Assembly: GCA_015956445.1 (NCBI GenBank)
Contig: WIUZ02000001.1
Span: 4,154,001-4,218,000, forward strand
Direction of reading: 5' to 3'
DNA from: Thelephora terrestris
Taxonomy: Eukaryota; Basidiomycota; Agaricomycetes; Thelephorales; Thelephoraceae
DNA: 64,000 bases
The stretch's first letter is position 1. Every line of letters starts with the position of its first letter. Both the position numbers and the translations under genes were made by a program. The notes beneath the pieces are model-generated. The model had not been told where the DNA came from. It made no database searches and saw only the letters and a list, made by a program, of their open reading frames with translations. This document shows positions 45,781-57,236 of the stretch, one piece after another.

Positions 45781-48750
45781 TCAAAAATCACGAAGAGTAT
45801 TCGCCGAGATGTGGAACCGTTTCCGGTAGGCTAAGTTGAAAGGGGAGTCAACGGGTGCGGGGCCCCTGGTTTTCTCTGGTAACTCACCATTGGGATCTGA
45901 TCCACCGAAGGGAGAAAGACTTTCCGTTGCTTCTTTGATCTGCTGGAGGAGAGCTCTGCACGTCTCGAGATACATGCGATTCCCTAGCTTCTCGAACGTT
46001 TTTCGGGCGCGTAGAGCCTCGGATGCTGCATCTTCGAGCCTGCGTTGTTGATACCAAATCGAGGCCTGCAGAAGGGCTGCGCGACCGAGGTTGTATGCGT
46101 TATCGAGTGCGTACGGCTTCGCTCGCTCGATGTGGAACTGTGCCCCGCCGAACTCGCCTTGATCGAGGAAAAGCGCCGCGAGGGAATACTGGACCCAAAA
46201 CAGCGTAGGACGCCAGTCGAAGGCGTATGCGATCTTGAGCGCTCTTTCAAAATGGTGGATAGCCTTGTCTCTCTCGCCCTTGGAACGATATAGATCGCCA
46301 AGGGTTTTATGAGACACGCAGACCTGATCTTCTTGGCCTTTCTCTGGGAGAAGTTTCATCGACTCGACCAGGGCTTCTTCTGCAGCATCGAGCTGTCCGT
46401 CGTCTTGCAGTAACCGAGCAAGAGCCCTCAAACACCCCGCACGCTCCAACGCTGCATCAAGCCGCTCGTGGATTTTCAACGCCTCCCTTGCCTGATCTAT
46501 CCCTTCCTTGTAGCGGCCCAGCGTCCGGTTTGCGTTGGATAGGTCCTTCAATACGCGAGCAACTCGCACGTCGTTCCCCCGCTCTCTCTCGAGCTTCAAG
46601 GAATGGTTGAGGAGCGATCTCTCTTCTGCGCAACTTCCGATTACTCTGGACAACGACGCAAGCCGAGACAAGCACCGAGACTTGAAGCGATGATTATCAG
46701 GAAGCCCCATGATCTTTCTCTTCAGCACAGTCCTCCGTGGTTTGTGCCATAAGAGGTGTTGCAGAAAGTTGATACAGGCATCCCAGGTGTCGTCCGAGTT
46801 CGGATCGACGGACGTGAAGACGTCGAGCAAGTGTTCGACATTCGTGTCCTCTGACAAGATCCATCGCGTGTCCCCGGACCCAGGTAGGTTTGGATTGACC
46901 TTGGCTGACATTCGGGTGAAATACCGTTCCTTGGTCACACACAGGAGTGAGGATGACATCGGGTTCTTGGGACGAAGGTGGTCTCGGAGCGGGGCGGGGA
47001 CCGTGATGAACCCAAGGTTGTTTCGGTTCGTGAGGGAAAGAAGGCGGAGCTGATCGAAGATGCGGGTTCTGTTGGGAATGGTAGGCAATAGCCAGTCGAG
47101 GTTCTTCTCGTCAATGCCTTGCGGGTAGAAGGCGATGACTCCCAGAAGCTCTCGGGCGTCGGGTCCAAGCTGCTTGAACATCGGGGAAGCAAGAGAGAGT
47201 TCGATCGTGGCCGCGAGGCTTGTCTTGTGCTGTAGTACCCCAGTCTTGTGTTCCTCCCACCCCCTGACCAACCGATCACTGTTCCACATGTTTTGATGCG
47301 CGACGGTTGCTAGTAAGGCGACCGATTGGGGGTGAAAATTGAGTTGCTTCAGGATATTGTTGAGGGGATCTGGCCGTCCGTCGTATTTGTAGATGTTATT
47401 GAACGTGAGATATGCGGCATCGGTCGATAGTGTCGGAATTTCGAGGGTTTCGCAATTCGAAGGGATAATGGAGATGCGGGATGTGATCACAAGACAGATG
47501 TTACTAAACTGGTTTAGTTCCCCCACCAAACGATAAACCTCCTGTCCATTGGCCCCATGTAGGTCGAGAATTGATTCGGCATTGTCGAGGACTATCAACA
47601 TCTCCTTGGAAGACAGAAACGGTCGAAGGGAATTCAAATCCTCAGGGTGTTCGACACCCGCACCGATGGCCTCGGACAGTCGAGCGAGGAAATGGGCACG
47701 GGAGGCCGAGAATTCATCGCAACGGATGAATCGTCGGTGACGGCCAAACCGTTTCTTCATGCGATCCTGGTGGAGAACTACCAACGCAACTGACGTTTTC
47801 CCCATACCACCCGCACCGACGAGAGCGATTGAAGTGAGGGATTCTGCAAGGCCGACAATCTTCTCGACCAACTCGTCGCGTCCAAAACAGGCACTCGGTG
47901 GAGGAGGAGGGGATTCTCCGGGTGTGCTGGATAAAACTATAAGCTACTGGATCAATTCGTAGTTGAGATCGCAAACCTCGTAAGAGTCTAGGAAACGGTT
48001 AGAGTGTATTCATTGATTGATAGAGCAAAACAAGTTCTTACCAACGGATTCCAATCATCAGCCGCTTGCTCCACCGTGGTTCGATGGATTCCTGGAGAAA
48101 TATTGTGTGTGTTGGAGACCGCCACACGGGTATTGGTTTCAAGTTCGGTCTGCAAACAGTTAGTCAGCGGTGTGAAAGAGGAAGCGATGAGACGCACGTT
48201 AAACACGTCAAGAATCACGTTGAGGTCCGACATCCAGGCGGCGATCATGTCTCTGTCATTCTTCGTGCGGAAAAGTCGAGAGATGACACTTCGTTTGGCT
48301 AGCTTGCCGACGGACCTCTGGATCTCTACCACAATCCTGCGATGAAAGCCGGCGTGGTGAGCAACTTAAGCACAGCATCCATATCCGCTGGTCCAACTCA
48401 CGTAGCCAACCGTTCAATCGCCTCGAACACAGACTGATTTAATTGGTCCGCTCGTCGGCCATCCGTCCCCCGGTCGAGGGATTTACAGACGCCAGCACAG
48501 GCTAGCCCTAGTTCAACATAATCCGTTCTGTTGACCATCGAGTCCTGTTCAGATCAGCCAGCGGTCGGCCAAAACGAGCTGTGAGAAAGCTTACTCTAAT
48601 CATGGCGAGAAGGTCACTGGTAGAGCCAAAAAGGACCTTGGCCAGTATGATGCTGGAGGTCCACCTCCCACGGTCCAGGGCTTCGATGGCCATGTTCAAC
48701 TTTGAAAGGATCTCATCCTGCCCATTTGGTCGCTGGGAGGTTGCATTCAT
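45781..48750 (-). CDS. NLR-like protein with MLKL-NTD/HeLo-like domain, NB-ARC and TPR (NLR2)
   Basis: The exons on the minus strand are 48595-48750, 48402-48544, 48198-48336, 48042-48149 and 45781-47943, giving 902 aa. Residues 1-146 form a helical domain with MVNRTDYVELGLACAGVC, TIVVEIQRSVGKLAKRS and IAAWMSDLNVILDVFN. This resembles the MLKL N-terminal/HeLo-like group of fungal executors. The STAND core begins at CFGRDELVEKIVGL, with Walker A GAGGMGKTS, Walker B MLIVLDNAES and VITSR. TPR-like repeats follow (DAAEEALVESMKLLPEKG, GERDKAIHHFERALKI). It aligns with NLR1 across the whole NB-ARC/TPR part. The N-terminal module matches the kinase gene at 49922-53617 exon by exon. A role in regulated cell death is inferred. 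The acceptor of the last intron (CAGTAG) was chosen because CAG would leave a stop in frame. Confidence 0.87.
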
Positions 48751-49921
48751 GGTCGATAGTTGTGGTTGCTGGGGGGGTGACGTGGTACAAAAGCAAGAAG
48801 CTGAACCCTAACCCAGATGACCAGTCACTTTGTCCTGACTCGCCTCGTGTAAATGGCATGACCCTCTGATGGAGGCAATTTGACACCCCGCGCCTCGAAG
48901 GGTCCGTGCTCGCGTGCGATGGGCCAATCCCCTGGATTCTTCGCCTCCAAGTTCGTGTCGTCGGTACCAGGGTGAATTTTGGGCAGGTGAAGTTATTGTG
49001 ATCACCGTTTGGTTCTCGTTGGAGCTAGGATTTGCGTTTTAGCTAGGACCGTGACTTCAAGTAGTATCTGGAGCGGTGCCGCGACGAAGTGGCACAAAGG
49101 GATTGCCTGGGACCCAGCCCGGTGACCCGAACGGGATGAATAGGCATCAGGTCTCTATTTGTACAAGGATCAGGGCCACATAGGGATGGATCCGGAACTG
49201 TACTCACAGTAATTTCTCGACGGAAGATTTGATGTTTGGCGCATCCCCAGAGAAACCCTCGAGCTTTTCGGAAAATCCACCGTTGAGAAAATGCGACATT
49301 TCGGCACCGAAATCAAGTCACGATAGCCCTTGAGCCTGATGAATGATCGCGAGGGCGCGGTCACGAACAGCGACCATACTCGACAGAGACAACTCTTTGC
49401 ACGCATTCAGGTATAACCATCTCACACAGGTTGGCCATCTTGCAGCTGCAGGTGTTCGCCGATGCCGCATTGTGCTCGTCACAATGTCACTGTCACGCCC
49501 TCGCCTGCCGTCGCTCGGGAACGGCGGGCCGCCTGGCCATTTTTCCACGTCCCTCAGGCTGCCAGTGGCCCCGGGCTTCGCCGTTGGTTCACGGACGATT
49601 TGAATCCTGGTATAGTCTGTGGCACTGCGCATATGTTGGTATATACCCACACAACAATTTTGACAAGTTGTGAAATGGGTGGTGCTGGGACGAGGTGGTC
49701 CATCGAAAGGGATGGTCTGAATTTGGCCTGCTTGGTGTTGTCGAAACTGCTACCGAAGAATAAGTCCCGCTACAATAGAACCTAAAGGACCTTCGACGAT
49801 TCATACTCGTCACCGCTCAAGTTCGATCACATCCCTGGTACAGGTGTATTCATAGTTAAACCTCCGCTGCCGAGTTACGGGGAGATGACCCTGGTGGATG
49901 ACTAGCATCCCAGGGGATCAT
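48751..49921. other. Intergenic, nothing recognised
   Basis: These 1.17 kb lie between NLR2 and the kinase gene. The frames on both strands are short and without motifs. It presumably contains the NLR2 promoter and the kinase 3' UTR. Confidence 0.4.
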
Positions 49922-52900
49922 TTATCCGCTGCAGTAGTCTTTTAGCGTAAAGTCCGAGATGAACCGGAGAAACGTACGATGGTAGCTCATCGTGGAACGC
50001 GAATCATTGAATTCCCTCTCGACATCTCCATTTCCACTAAGAGGCAGCGGCTTCCACGTCACCGAAAGTTGTCCCAAAATTTCAAAAACAGCCTGGACAG
50101 TGGGACGATCGACTGGCTGGGGTACCCAGCACCGTTCCAGGGTTTGCCACAGGTCATCTGTAAACCACACCCCTCTCGGTCTCTCTGGGCGTTCACCGTC
50201 AAGAACCTTTCTCATAACGATGAAGTCCTTATCACAGGCGAAGGGAGCTTGACCACCGAGCACCTCGAATATCACCATCCCCAGCGCATAACAATCCGAT
50301 CCTTTTGTTGGCCGGCTGTCCTTAAAACCAAACTGTTCTGGGTGGAGGAGCTCTGGACTCATCCACCGTGTGGTGCCACCGCCCGGGACAGAACTTAAGG
50401 GTGTGAGGTTTGTAGGATCCGAGACGATCGTGAGGAGTCCGAAGTCTGCTATACGAGCGTGACCGCTTAGGTCAATCAAGATATTAGCCTTGAGAGAGAA
50501 AATAGAGTTAGAGGAGAAAACAGTGATTCGGGTTCAAAATCGCACCCCCTTCAAATCTCCATGTATCATTTCCCGACCGTGCATGTATAGTAGCCCGTCA
50601 GTAACATCTTTGAGCTATTAGAAGGAATTATTAGAATCAAGAGTAGCATGGAGCATGGGAAAACCCTACGAGCTCGAACCGATTTACGTCTTCATTTGCC
50701 TTGATGAATTCATTGATGTTTCCATTGATCATCCACTCCGATACCATCGCAAAATGGTAATCATCCATCGTCACTCCCAGTAGTGGTAGTACGTTTGGAT
50801 GTCGAAGGCTCTTCCAAGTCACGACTTCCTTGTAGCACCTCTGTAATTGCGAGAATTATCCAACCAACAAACTTCAAGGTTTTTTTATAGAACTCGGAAA
50901 CCCACGTTCTTTATCTTCTCGAAGTCGCTCGTTGAGTAAACCCTCAACACCTTGACTGCAACTGGGTGACCATCAAGTTCGCCCTTCCAGACATCAGCGT
51001 ACCCGCCGTGATACTTCGGGGTGCCCGATCGATCATAGCAATGCGGGACATGCACGGATTTCGGAAGCAATGACTGCTGGCCGCATATCTTGCGCAAGAC
51101 ACCCAGACACTTCTTCTGGAGCCATGGTGCTAGCGTATCAAACATCTACATTGCAAGACGACAAGGTTCAACCACAAGTCAATGGTCGTATCCTCCCGAG
51201 CTCCGCGAGTAGGGAAGTACCTTGTCTATCACATCAACAAAGCACTGGGCATCGTCTCCACGTAGATGCTTAGCTGCCTCAGTTTCGTTGCTGTCGAGGA
51301 AGAGGGTTTTGACCTGGTGTGTGCGTTCATCTGCGGAAAGGGGTCTGCTAATCAAGCATTTCCATGCCGGAATATCGCTGCACGAGAGGGACTGCTCAAG
51401 CCGATGTAGACGACTGCAAGAGTTGAACCTTACAAGCTAGACAGAACTTCCAACGCTTTTGGGCGTCGTTGAGGCTCCCGATCCCAGCATCGTTGCATCA
51501 GTATCCATAACTCCTCCGTCAACATCGAGCTAGTCGGCCGCGGCGGGCGTTGACTACTGATGATTGCTGACATAGCCACGTGAGCTGGTTTGTCGCTAAA
51601 AGGTGCGGTGCTGGTGAAAGCCTTGTTAAATAAACAATGCATCAGGGAAGTTCCACAGACGTAAACACCGAAAAAGTTTTCTGTAACAGACCTCGATCAT
51701 GACACCAGCGAAGGAAAAAACATCAGCTTCCCTGCTGTGTGGCCCCAGAATGCCCAAGGTCTCCGGTGCAGCCCATTGCATGTCATACGTTGAAACATTG
51801 TGCATCGACACCAGGTCTTGCATGTCGGGAGAGATTCCAATGTCTGTGATCCGCGCACGGCCTGTGGTGTCTACGAGGACGTTTTGCTGCGTGGGTGTCA
51901 ATATAGTGGTGGGACGTGATCCAGAACAGTGGCGTACTCCCTTGAGAATCCCATGGATCACACCACAAAAGTGGAGGTAATTGAGACCTTCGGCGACATC
52001 AGATAACTGGTGATGCACGATGGGGTGAGCCCATCAAACAGTGTGACAGAGGGGATGCTTACAAGGCCAAATATATTCGCTCCTGGCTGATTTCTAATGT
52101 ATCCCGCCAGGTCTTCGTCAGACGTCCAAATCGAAATGAGCTGGAGAGGGCCGGTAGTCACACCCAGAAGGGGAACGATGTTTCGGTGTGCCAGATGTTT
52201 CCATGCTGCGACGGCCCGGTGGAAGGTCTGTGGATCTCTTCTGTGCCTTAGAATGGAAGGAAATTGGTGCTAAGGACGTACCCCTTTGACCTGCTGCAAA
52301 TCACCCCTGGCATGAGATTTTATGCGTCGAACGTACACCTTTGAACCATCGAAGGTCCCCTCATACGCACCTCTGGAAGCGGACGGGTCCAGACCAACCA
52401 CCAGAAGAGAGTCTGAAAGCATACAAGACTCGGGTAATGTCTTTTCGGTGCCGCATATCCTGCTTAGTTCACGCAAGAATTCTCGAAACGCGGGAATTGT
52501 ACAATCAGAAATACCGGGGAGAACCTGTGGCGGTGTTGAGCGCGGCGTGCAGAAGCTCATTTGGTGCCTCACATTATCCAGATACTCGGCGAGCCATGCG
52601 AAATCATGGCTTTGTAGCTCCGAGAAAACATACCTTTCCCCGCAGAGAAAATCACGGAGACGCTGGTGAAACTCCGGAGAAGCTTTGTCGAGGTCCTCAA
52701 GTTGTTTCAGTGAATCATGCAGGACCTTTGAATTTCTGGCTGAGGAGAAAACTCGGGAGTTCGCCCATTTCGTAGGTCCTGTGGAATAGACCTGGAAGCT
52801 CATGAGACTTAAGGAAGTTCCATGCGCCGCAATCAGATGGTTGCTTACCGACAGACCCCTAGATACCTCGTCCAGTTCTTTGACCGCGGTGCAGGTGAGG

Positions 52901-53617
52901 TCCGACGCGATCTCAGAGGCCTCTAAGGTACAATCAAGCACGTCCGAAACATCTCCATCGCTGTCCAAGGCATCCAATTGAATCTCGGTCGATGGAAATT
53001 TCCTCTAAAAAGAACCCCCCCTATCAGTGATGTGGATTACTAGAGACGTGGGGTGACGCACTTCAAACATACGACGGATCCTGTCGAGGTCCAACCTCCA
53101 GGCGGCAATAGTGTCTTTGTCTTTCTTCGCGTGGAGAACGCGGGAGACAGCACTTCGTTTGCCCACCTCGACGATGTTCTTCTGGATCTCCGTCGAAGTC
53201 CTGCAACCGACGCCATGGTGAGCAGCTCAGGCGTGATGTCCAAGTTCCCGCTGGTTCAAAACTCACGTCGTCAAGTGTTCAATGGCCCCAAGTACAGACC
53301 GATCGAGTTGATCCTCTCGTCGATCGGATATCGCCCGCTCGAGGGCGCTACAGACATCGACACAGGCTAGCCCTAGTTCGACATAATCCATTTTGTCAAC
53401 CATCGAGTCCTGTTCACATCAGCCAGCGGTCGACCAACACAGATTGAAGGGAGGGACCTACTCTAATCACGGGAAGAAGGTTGTTGACGGAGCCCAAAGC
53501 GACCTTGGCCGGTGTAATCCTTGTAGCCTCCTTTGCGTGATTTATGTCTCCGATGGCCAAACTTAGCTTTAAGAGAACGAGTTCCTGCGCTTTTCGACGC
53601 TGAAAAGCTGCGTCCAT
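49922..53617 (-). CDS. MLKL-like domain, pseudokinase and active TKL-type kinase in one gene
   Basis: The fourteen-exon model (minus) is 53462-53617, 53267-53409, 53062-53200, 52849-53004, 52282-52791, 52063-52227, 51938-52006, 51692-51886, 51443-51621, 51221-51413, 50906-51145, 50670-50840, 50546-50614 and 49922-50488. It encodes 983 aa. Residues 1-146 form an MLKL-NTD/HeLo-like helical domain, with MVDKMDYVELGLACVDVC and IAAWRLDLDRIRRMFE. The first kinase fold (about 325-570) looks inactive: VAVK is VYVR (Arg353) and HGDLKG is HGILKG (Ile443), while the metal-binding Asp461 stays in DIG. The second (about 670-940) keeps Lys700 in VAVK, Asp792 in HGDLKG and Asp810 in DFG. The link between exons 9 and 10 is the weak point. 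It needs a 29-nt intron (51414-51442) that avoids a stop at 51432-51430. Otherwise these are two genes, but the second would then start late, at 51145. Residues 571-635 match the usual N-terminal extension of the second kinase family. Confidence 0.75.
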
Positions 53618-54771
53618 CGTCGAAGCTCGTGGTAGCGGGGAGAAAAGGTTGCATGAAGGTTGCGAAGGGGAACCAGAACCCTTTTATAGACACGCGTTCG
53701 TTTTGTCGCAACGCGCTTCGAGCAAACATATGGAGGGAAATTCAACATCTCACAGGGTTTTATGGCGCAATCACCGGCTGAAGCGCTGATCGAGATCGCC
53801 TGTACATTCTATCCCCTCAAGCTTGTGCCACCGACACCAGAGTCAGCGTCACCGCATTTTCTTCTGTACGGGCATTACCGTATCCACTCGCTGTTTCTCG
53901 AAACGAAGTGAATCGACAGGATGGTCCATCAGCTCGGCGGCTCGGAGTCGAATGGGAGGAATTATATACATCTGGGATTCCTCATGCTCGTTATTGTCTT
54001 CAAATTCGTGTATTCCGTCGCCGAATTTTCACCATATCACTAAGTCGCCCCGCGTTCCATCCATCGCGGCTTTTCCGCTCTATGGTGTTTCTTCAGGAAA
54101 GCTGCCAACGTGTTGACGCGCCCACTGGCAAGCAAGATGCCGCCCTTGGATGGGAGTAAGAGTGGCCCAAACTTTCGGGATCCATTAGTGTCCCACCGGC
54201 CAAGGAAAAAGAGTAAACAGGCTTAGAGCACAACTTAAGTTGTTTCCGGAAGCAAAATCTTATAATCATTAGCGCCGGCAAACGGCATGGCCCACGACCT
54301 CCTGGAATCCGATTTACCACAGGTATGTAATCGCTCCCTTGCTCTTTCAATGTCAAAGCGAGAGCACTGTAGCATTCTACAGCTCCCTCGACCTGGTGTT
54401 CTCAAAGATCTGATTGGACGTCGTGTCCGGCTTGTCACTTTGAAAAATTGCGACCCAAATCGTGGATGTCATTGGGCGAGGTGTCAGCAGACAACCGTTC
54501 CTCTAGGGAGAAATAGCATCAGCTGACATCAGGGACTGAAGAACAGCTAACGCACAAATTCTGAAGCCGCGCGTCTGTTTTAACTAGCTCGCACCGTCCG
54601 TCTTCGAAACCGCAGAGGGAATTGGTTAATTCGCATATACCTTGAGCTCCTCCCTTGTGCCTTCTCGACAACACGGAGGTGTTTTGTCCCGCCCGAGCTG
54701 GGGGAGCATACTCGTATGCCGGTCGACAAAGTTAAAAAGACCAGCAACGAAAAGGGGCTGAGCGTTGTTTC
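53618..54771. other. Intergenic, nothing recognised
   Basis: This is the upstream region of the kinase gene. It has no coding frame with family resemblance, no RNA gene and no repeat that I can support. Confidence 0.4.
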
Positions 54772-55278
54772 ATGCAGGGTGGAAGACTGCAGTCGATTTG
54801 GCCTCGCAACTTGCTATCGCCCGTGGCCAGCAGAGAAGCGCCGCTTGAACGTGGCGTTGAACAATCCATCCACGCGGACAACCTCGCCGCACCATTCCTC
54901 AAAGGCTCTCCTCGTTTGATGGGCGCTCGAGGCGTCCTCACACCCGCAGTGACAACTTCACCCAGCCTCGAAGTCAGTTCAAACACTGATGGACGAATGC
55001 AAGGACGAACCGTCAACCCTTTTCCGCTTCCAAGGTGGTCACAAACGTCTGAGAGTCCACTTGGATCAAGCAAATTCCCTTCGCGGAGCAAATCGGGCAC
55101 GAACCTAACGGACACACAGGTTCATACTACCCGTCCTCCACAAGCTTTCGCCTGTCACTCCACACGGGTCTCGTTTGGGTTCCTCGAGTTTCACCCGTCT
55201 GTTTCTGAGAATCCCTATGGAGACGCCAAGCCCCTTAATCTCAGCCATTTCAATGCCAACGCTTTTGACACAACATGA
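54772..55278 (+). CDS. Possible hypothetical coding region, weak
   Basis: A 168-codon open frame has a Ser/Thr/Pro-rich translation including LMGARGVLTPAVTTSPSLEV and GTNLTDTQVHTTRPPQAF. Overlapping its end, another frame (55175-55411) reads IDSNCSLITNRIRNEQLIS, which also looks somewhat coding. A spliced gene using both is possible, but I could not find a convincing intron. I recognise no family, and the frame may be chance. Confidence 0.22.
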   Translation: MQGGRLQSIWPRNLLSPVASREAPLERGVEQSIHADNLAAPFLKGSPRLMGARGVLTPAVTTSPSLEVSSNTDGRMQGRTVNPFPLPRWSQTSESPLGSSKFPSRSKSGTNLTDTQVHTTRPPQAFACHSTRVSFGFLEFHPSVSENPYGDAKPLNLSHFNANAFDTT

Positions 55279-56510
55279 AGCAGAGCGCGTGGAGGCCAAG
55301 GTGATTTTCTCCCCACCTGTTATCGATTCAAACTGTAGTCTCATCACAAACCGTATTCGAAACGAGCAACTAATCAGCCAAATGCGAAGAATGAAAAACG
55401 AGGAGAGGTGAAACACGACGTACCATCAATGAAAACCGAACCTCTTCAATCGGCAGCAGATGGTTCAACTTCTGAGGCAGTTAGCTATCCCCCCGAGCTC
55501 CAAGACCCTACGTCACCAGGCCTCGTCAGAGTCCAAAAACCCGTGATCTAGAGTACGATAAAGTGTGGCGTAACGGTTACCTGTGCCTTTAGGGGCTGAT
55601 CCTGTGGTCCAGGCCGAACACGCATAATAAAGGGCATCACCCGAGCTAACGGCCAGACATAACTTCATTTCGGCACAGACGAGTCATAAGTCCAGGCATT
55701 TCCACTTAACTTATGATCAGCGCGCAATCAACCAACGAGGTTCCCAAATCCGCCCTGGGAGATTAATGGGTTTGCCGGTTCATCAGAGATGGCATGAGGG
55801 ACGCCGGTCGCATGCGGGAGGGAGGGGGGGGTGCGAGCAATCAGTTAATCGAGGGTGGTCCGCAGAAACGGAGTCGGGTACGTGAGACTGCCGGTCCAAG
55901 CCTCCCGAGCCCGTAGAAAACGTGGCCGTTGTGGGGGAGGACAGAAGATACAGTGTAGTACAGCGTGCGTAACGTGTGGATGTGGAGTCTGGACAGCACC
56001 GGCCACCGGCAAGATCCCAGCGAAAATCAGGAAATCGATAGCACAGCACCAAGCAGAGCCCAAGGGTGCGATCAAAACGGTGTAGACGAGAGAGAAAGTT
56101 TGAGATCGATGCTTTCGATGACTCGCACACGTACATTTTACGGCCCTACCAACGAATCCAACGCCATCGCGGTTAGGGGGCCAACGAAACGCCCACAGTT
56201 TTTGGGATACGCGATTCCCAGTACGGTTTGACCTGTCTTCGGTTCATATAGGGTGGAGAGGAGCAGGCGATGCGTCAAGCCTAAAGAGATGGAAGATATG
56301 AGAGGAACAAGAAGATGAGGCAGTTTCAAGCGCCTACCCCTATCCAATCGAGATGAGCGTCTAACCTCTCGCATCATCCCGACACTTCCCTCCGCCCAAC
56401 GGAGTCGACCAACACAACCTGCAGGCTACCGACACTACTCCCTGACGGTCCAACCCACAACCCCATCTCCACGCTCACGCCCTCACCACCAAAGATAAGG
56501 GTATCAAGAA
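55279..56510. other. Intergenic region upstream of the MRPS6 gene
   Basis: Apart from the weak frame ending at 55411, no gene is recognised. The last few hundred bases presumably hold the promoter of the gene starting at 56511. Confidence 0.4.
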
Positions 56511-57236
56511 ATGCCGTTCTACCGAATGATGTGCATCGCGGCTCACTACCCTGAATACGTGCGTCCTCCACGAGCTTCTCGCTCCCTCCTCACTGAACTC
56601 GAAACGGCGCTTTGGCTGACCGCTGTTGTCGGTGAAAAAACCAGAAACACATCAAGGACCTCGTGACGCAGTCCGCTATGCACGTGTTGGATAACGGAGG
56701 GATCGTTCGTGGTTTCCGGTATTGGGGAACGCGGACGTTACCGCAGAAAATGAGGAGGCAAAAACAGATCTTCAATTACGGAGAGTACGTTCCCCATTCT
56801 TTCTTGTTTCTCAGCAAAACCGCTGGGGTAACGCTCGCGCGCCAAACACCCAAACCCACTCATCAAATACCTCCGAGAATGACTGACCCACACCCCTTGC
56901 GATCAGTTACTGGTTCATGCACTTTGACGCGTCTCCGAAAACGCTCAAAGGCCTCCACACGCTCCTCCGAAAAGACCCTCGGGTGATCCGGTGGACAATG
57001 CTCAAAGAAGGCGAAAAGGTCCAGGACGTGGTCGAACTCAAAGACCAAACCATCGAACACTCATCTCCGTTCGATTCAGTGAGCTCGGCACCCACATCGT
57101 CGCCGGTAAGCAGCCTTTCCTCTCCGGTCACCAACAACCAGAAATGGCTAATTTTGTTGAATCTACCGTCCTGATTTGTCCCATGTATTGAAAAAATCGT
57201 ATCTAACGCGTTTAGGCCGACGATTGGAAACTCTGA
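56511..57236 (+). CDS. MRP17: Mitochondrial small-subunit ribosomal protein bS6m
   Basis: The exons 56511-56558, 56645-56784 and 56907-57105 are well supported. A last exon at 57216-57236 is tentative, giving about 135 aa. The protein reads MPFYRMMCIAAHYPEYKHI, then VLDNGGIVRGFRYWGTRTLP. Next come FNYGDYWFMHFDASPKTL and HTLLRKDPRVIRWTMLK. This is the bS6 ferredoxin-like fold, with the family features GG-I-VR near strand 2 and DPRVIR near strand 4. It matches yeast Mrp17 (131 aa) in order and length. bS6m binds bS18m and rRNA on the platform of the mitochondrial small subunit. If the last intron is not used, the frame ends at 57174 with a different tail. The gene is convergent with the HAD gene. 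Confidence 0.88.

Noticed and set aside
51430-51432. Stop codon taken as the end of a separate pseudokinase gene
   Set aside because: Kept as an alternative only. The next segment is open, matches the usual N-terminal extension of the second kinase family, and has no ATG of its own before 51145.
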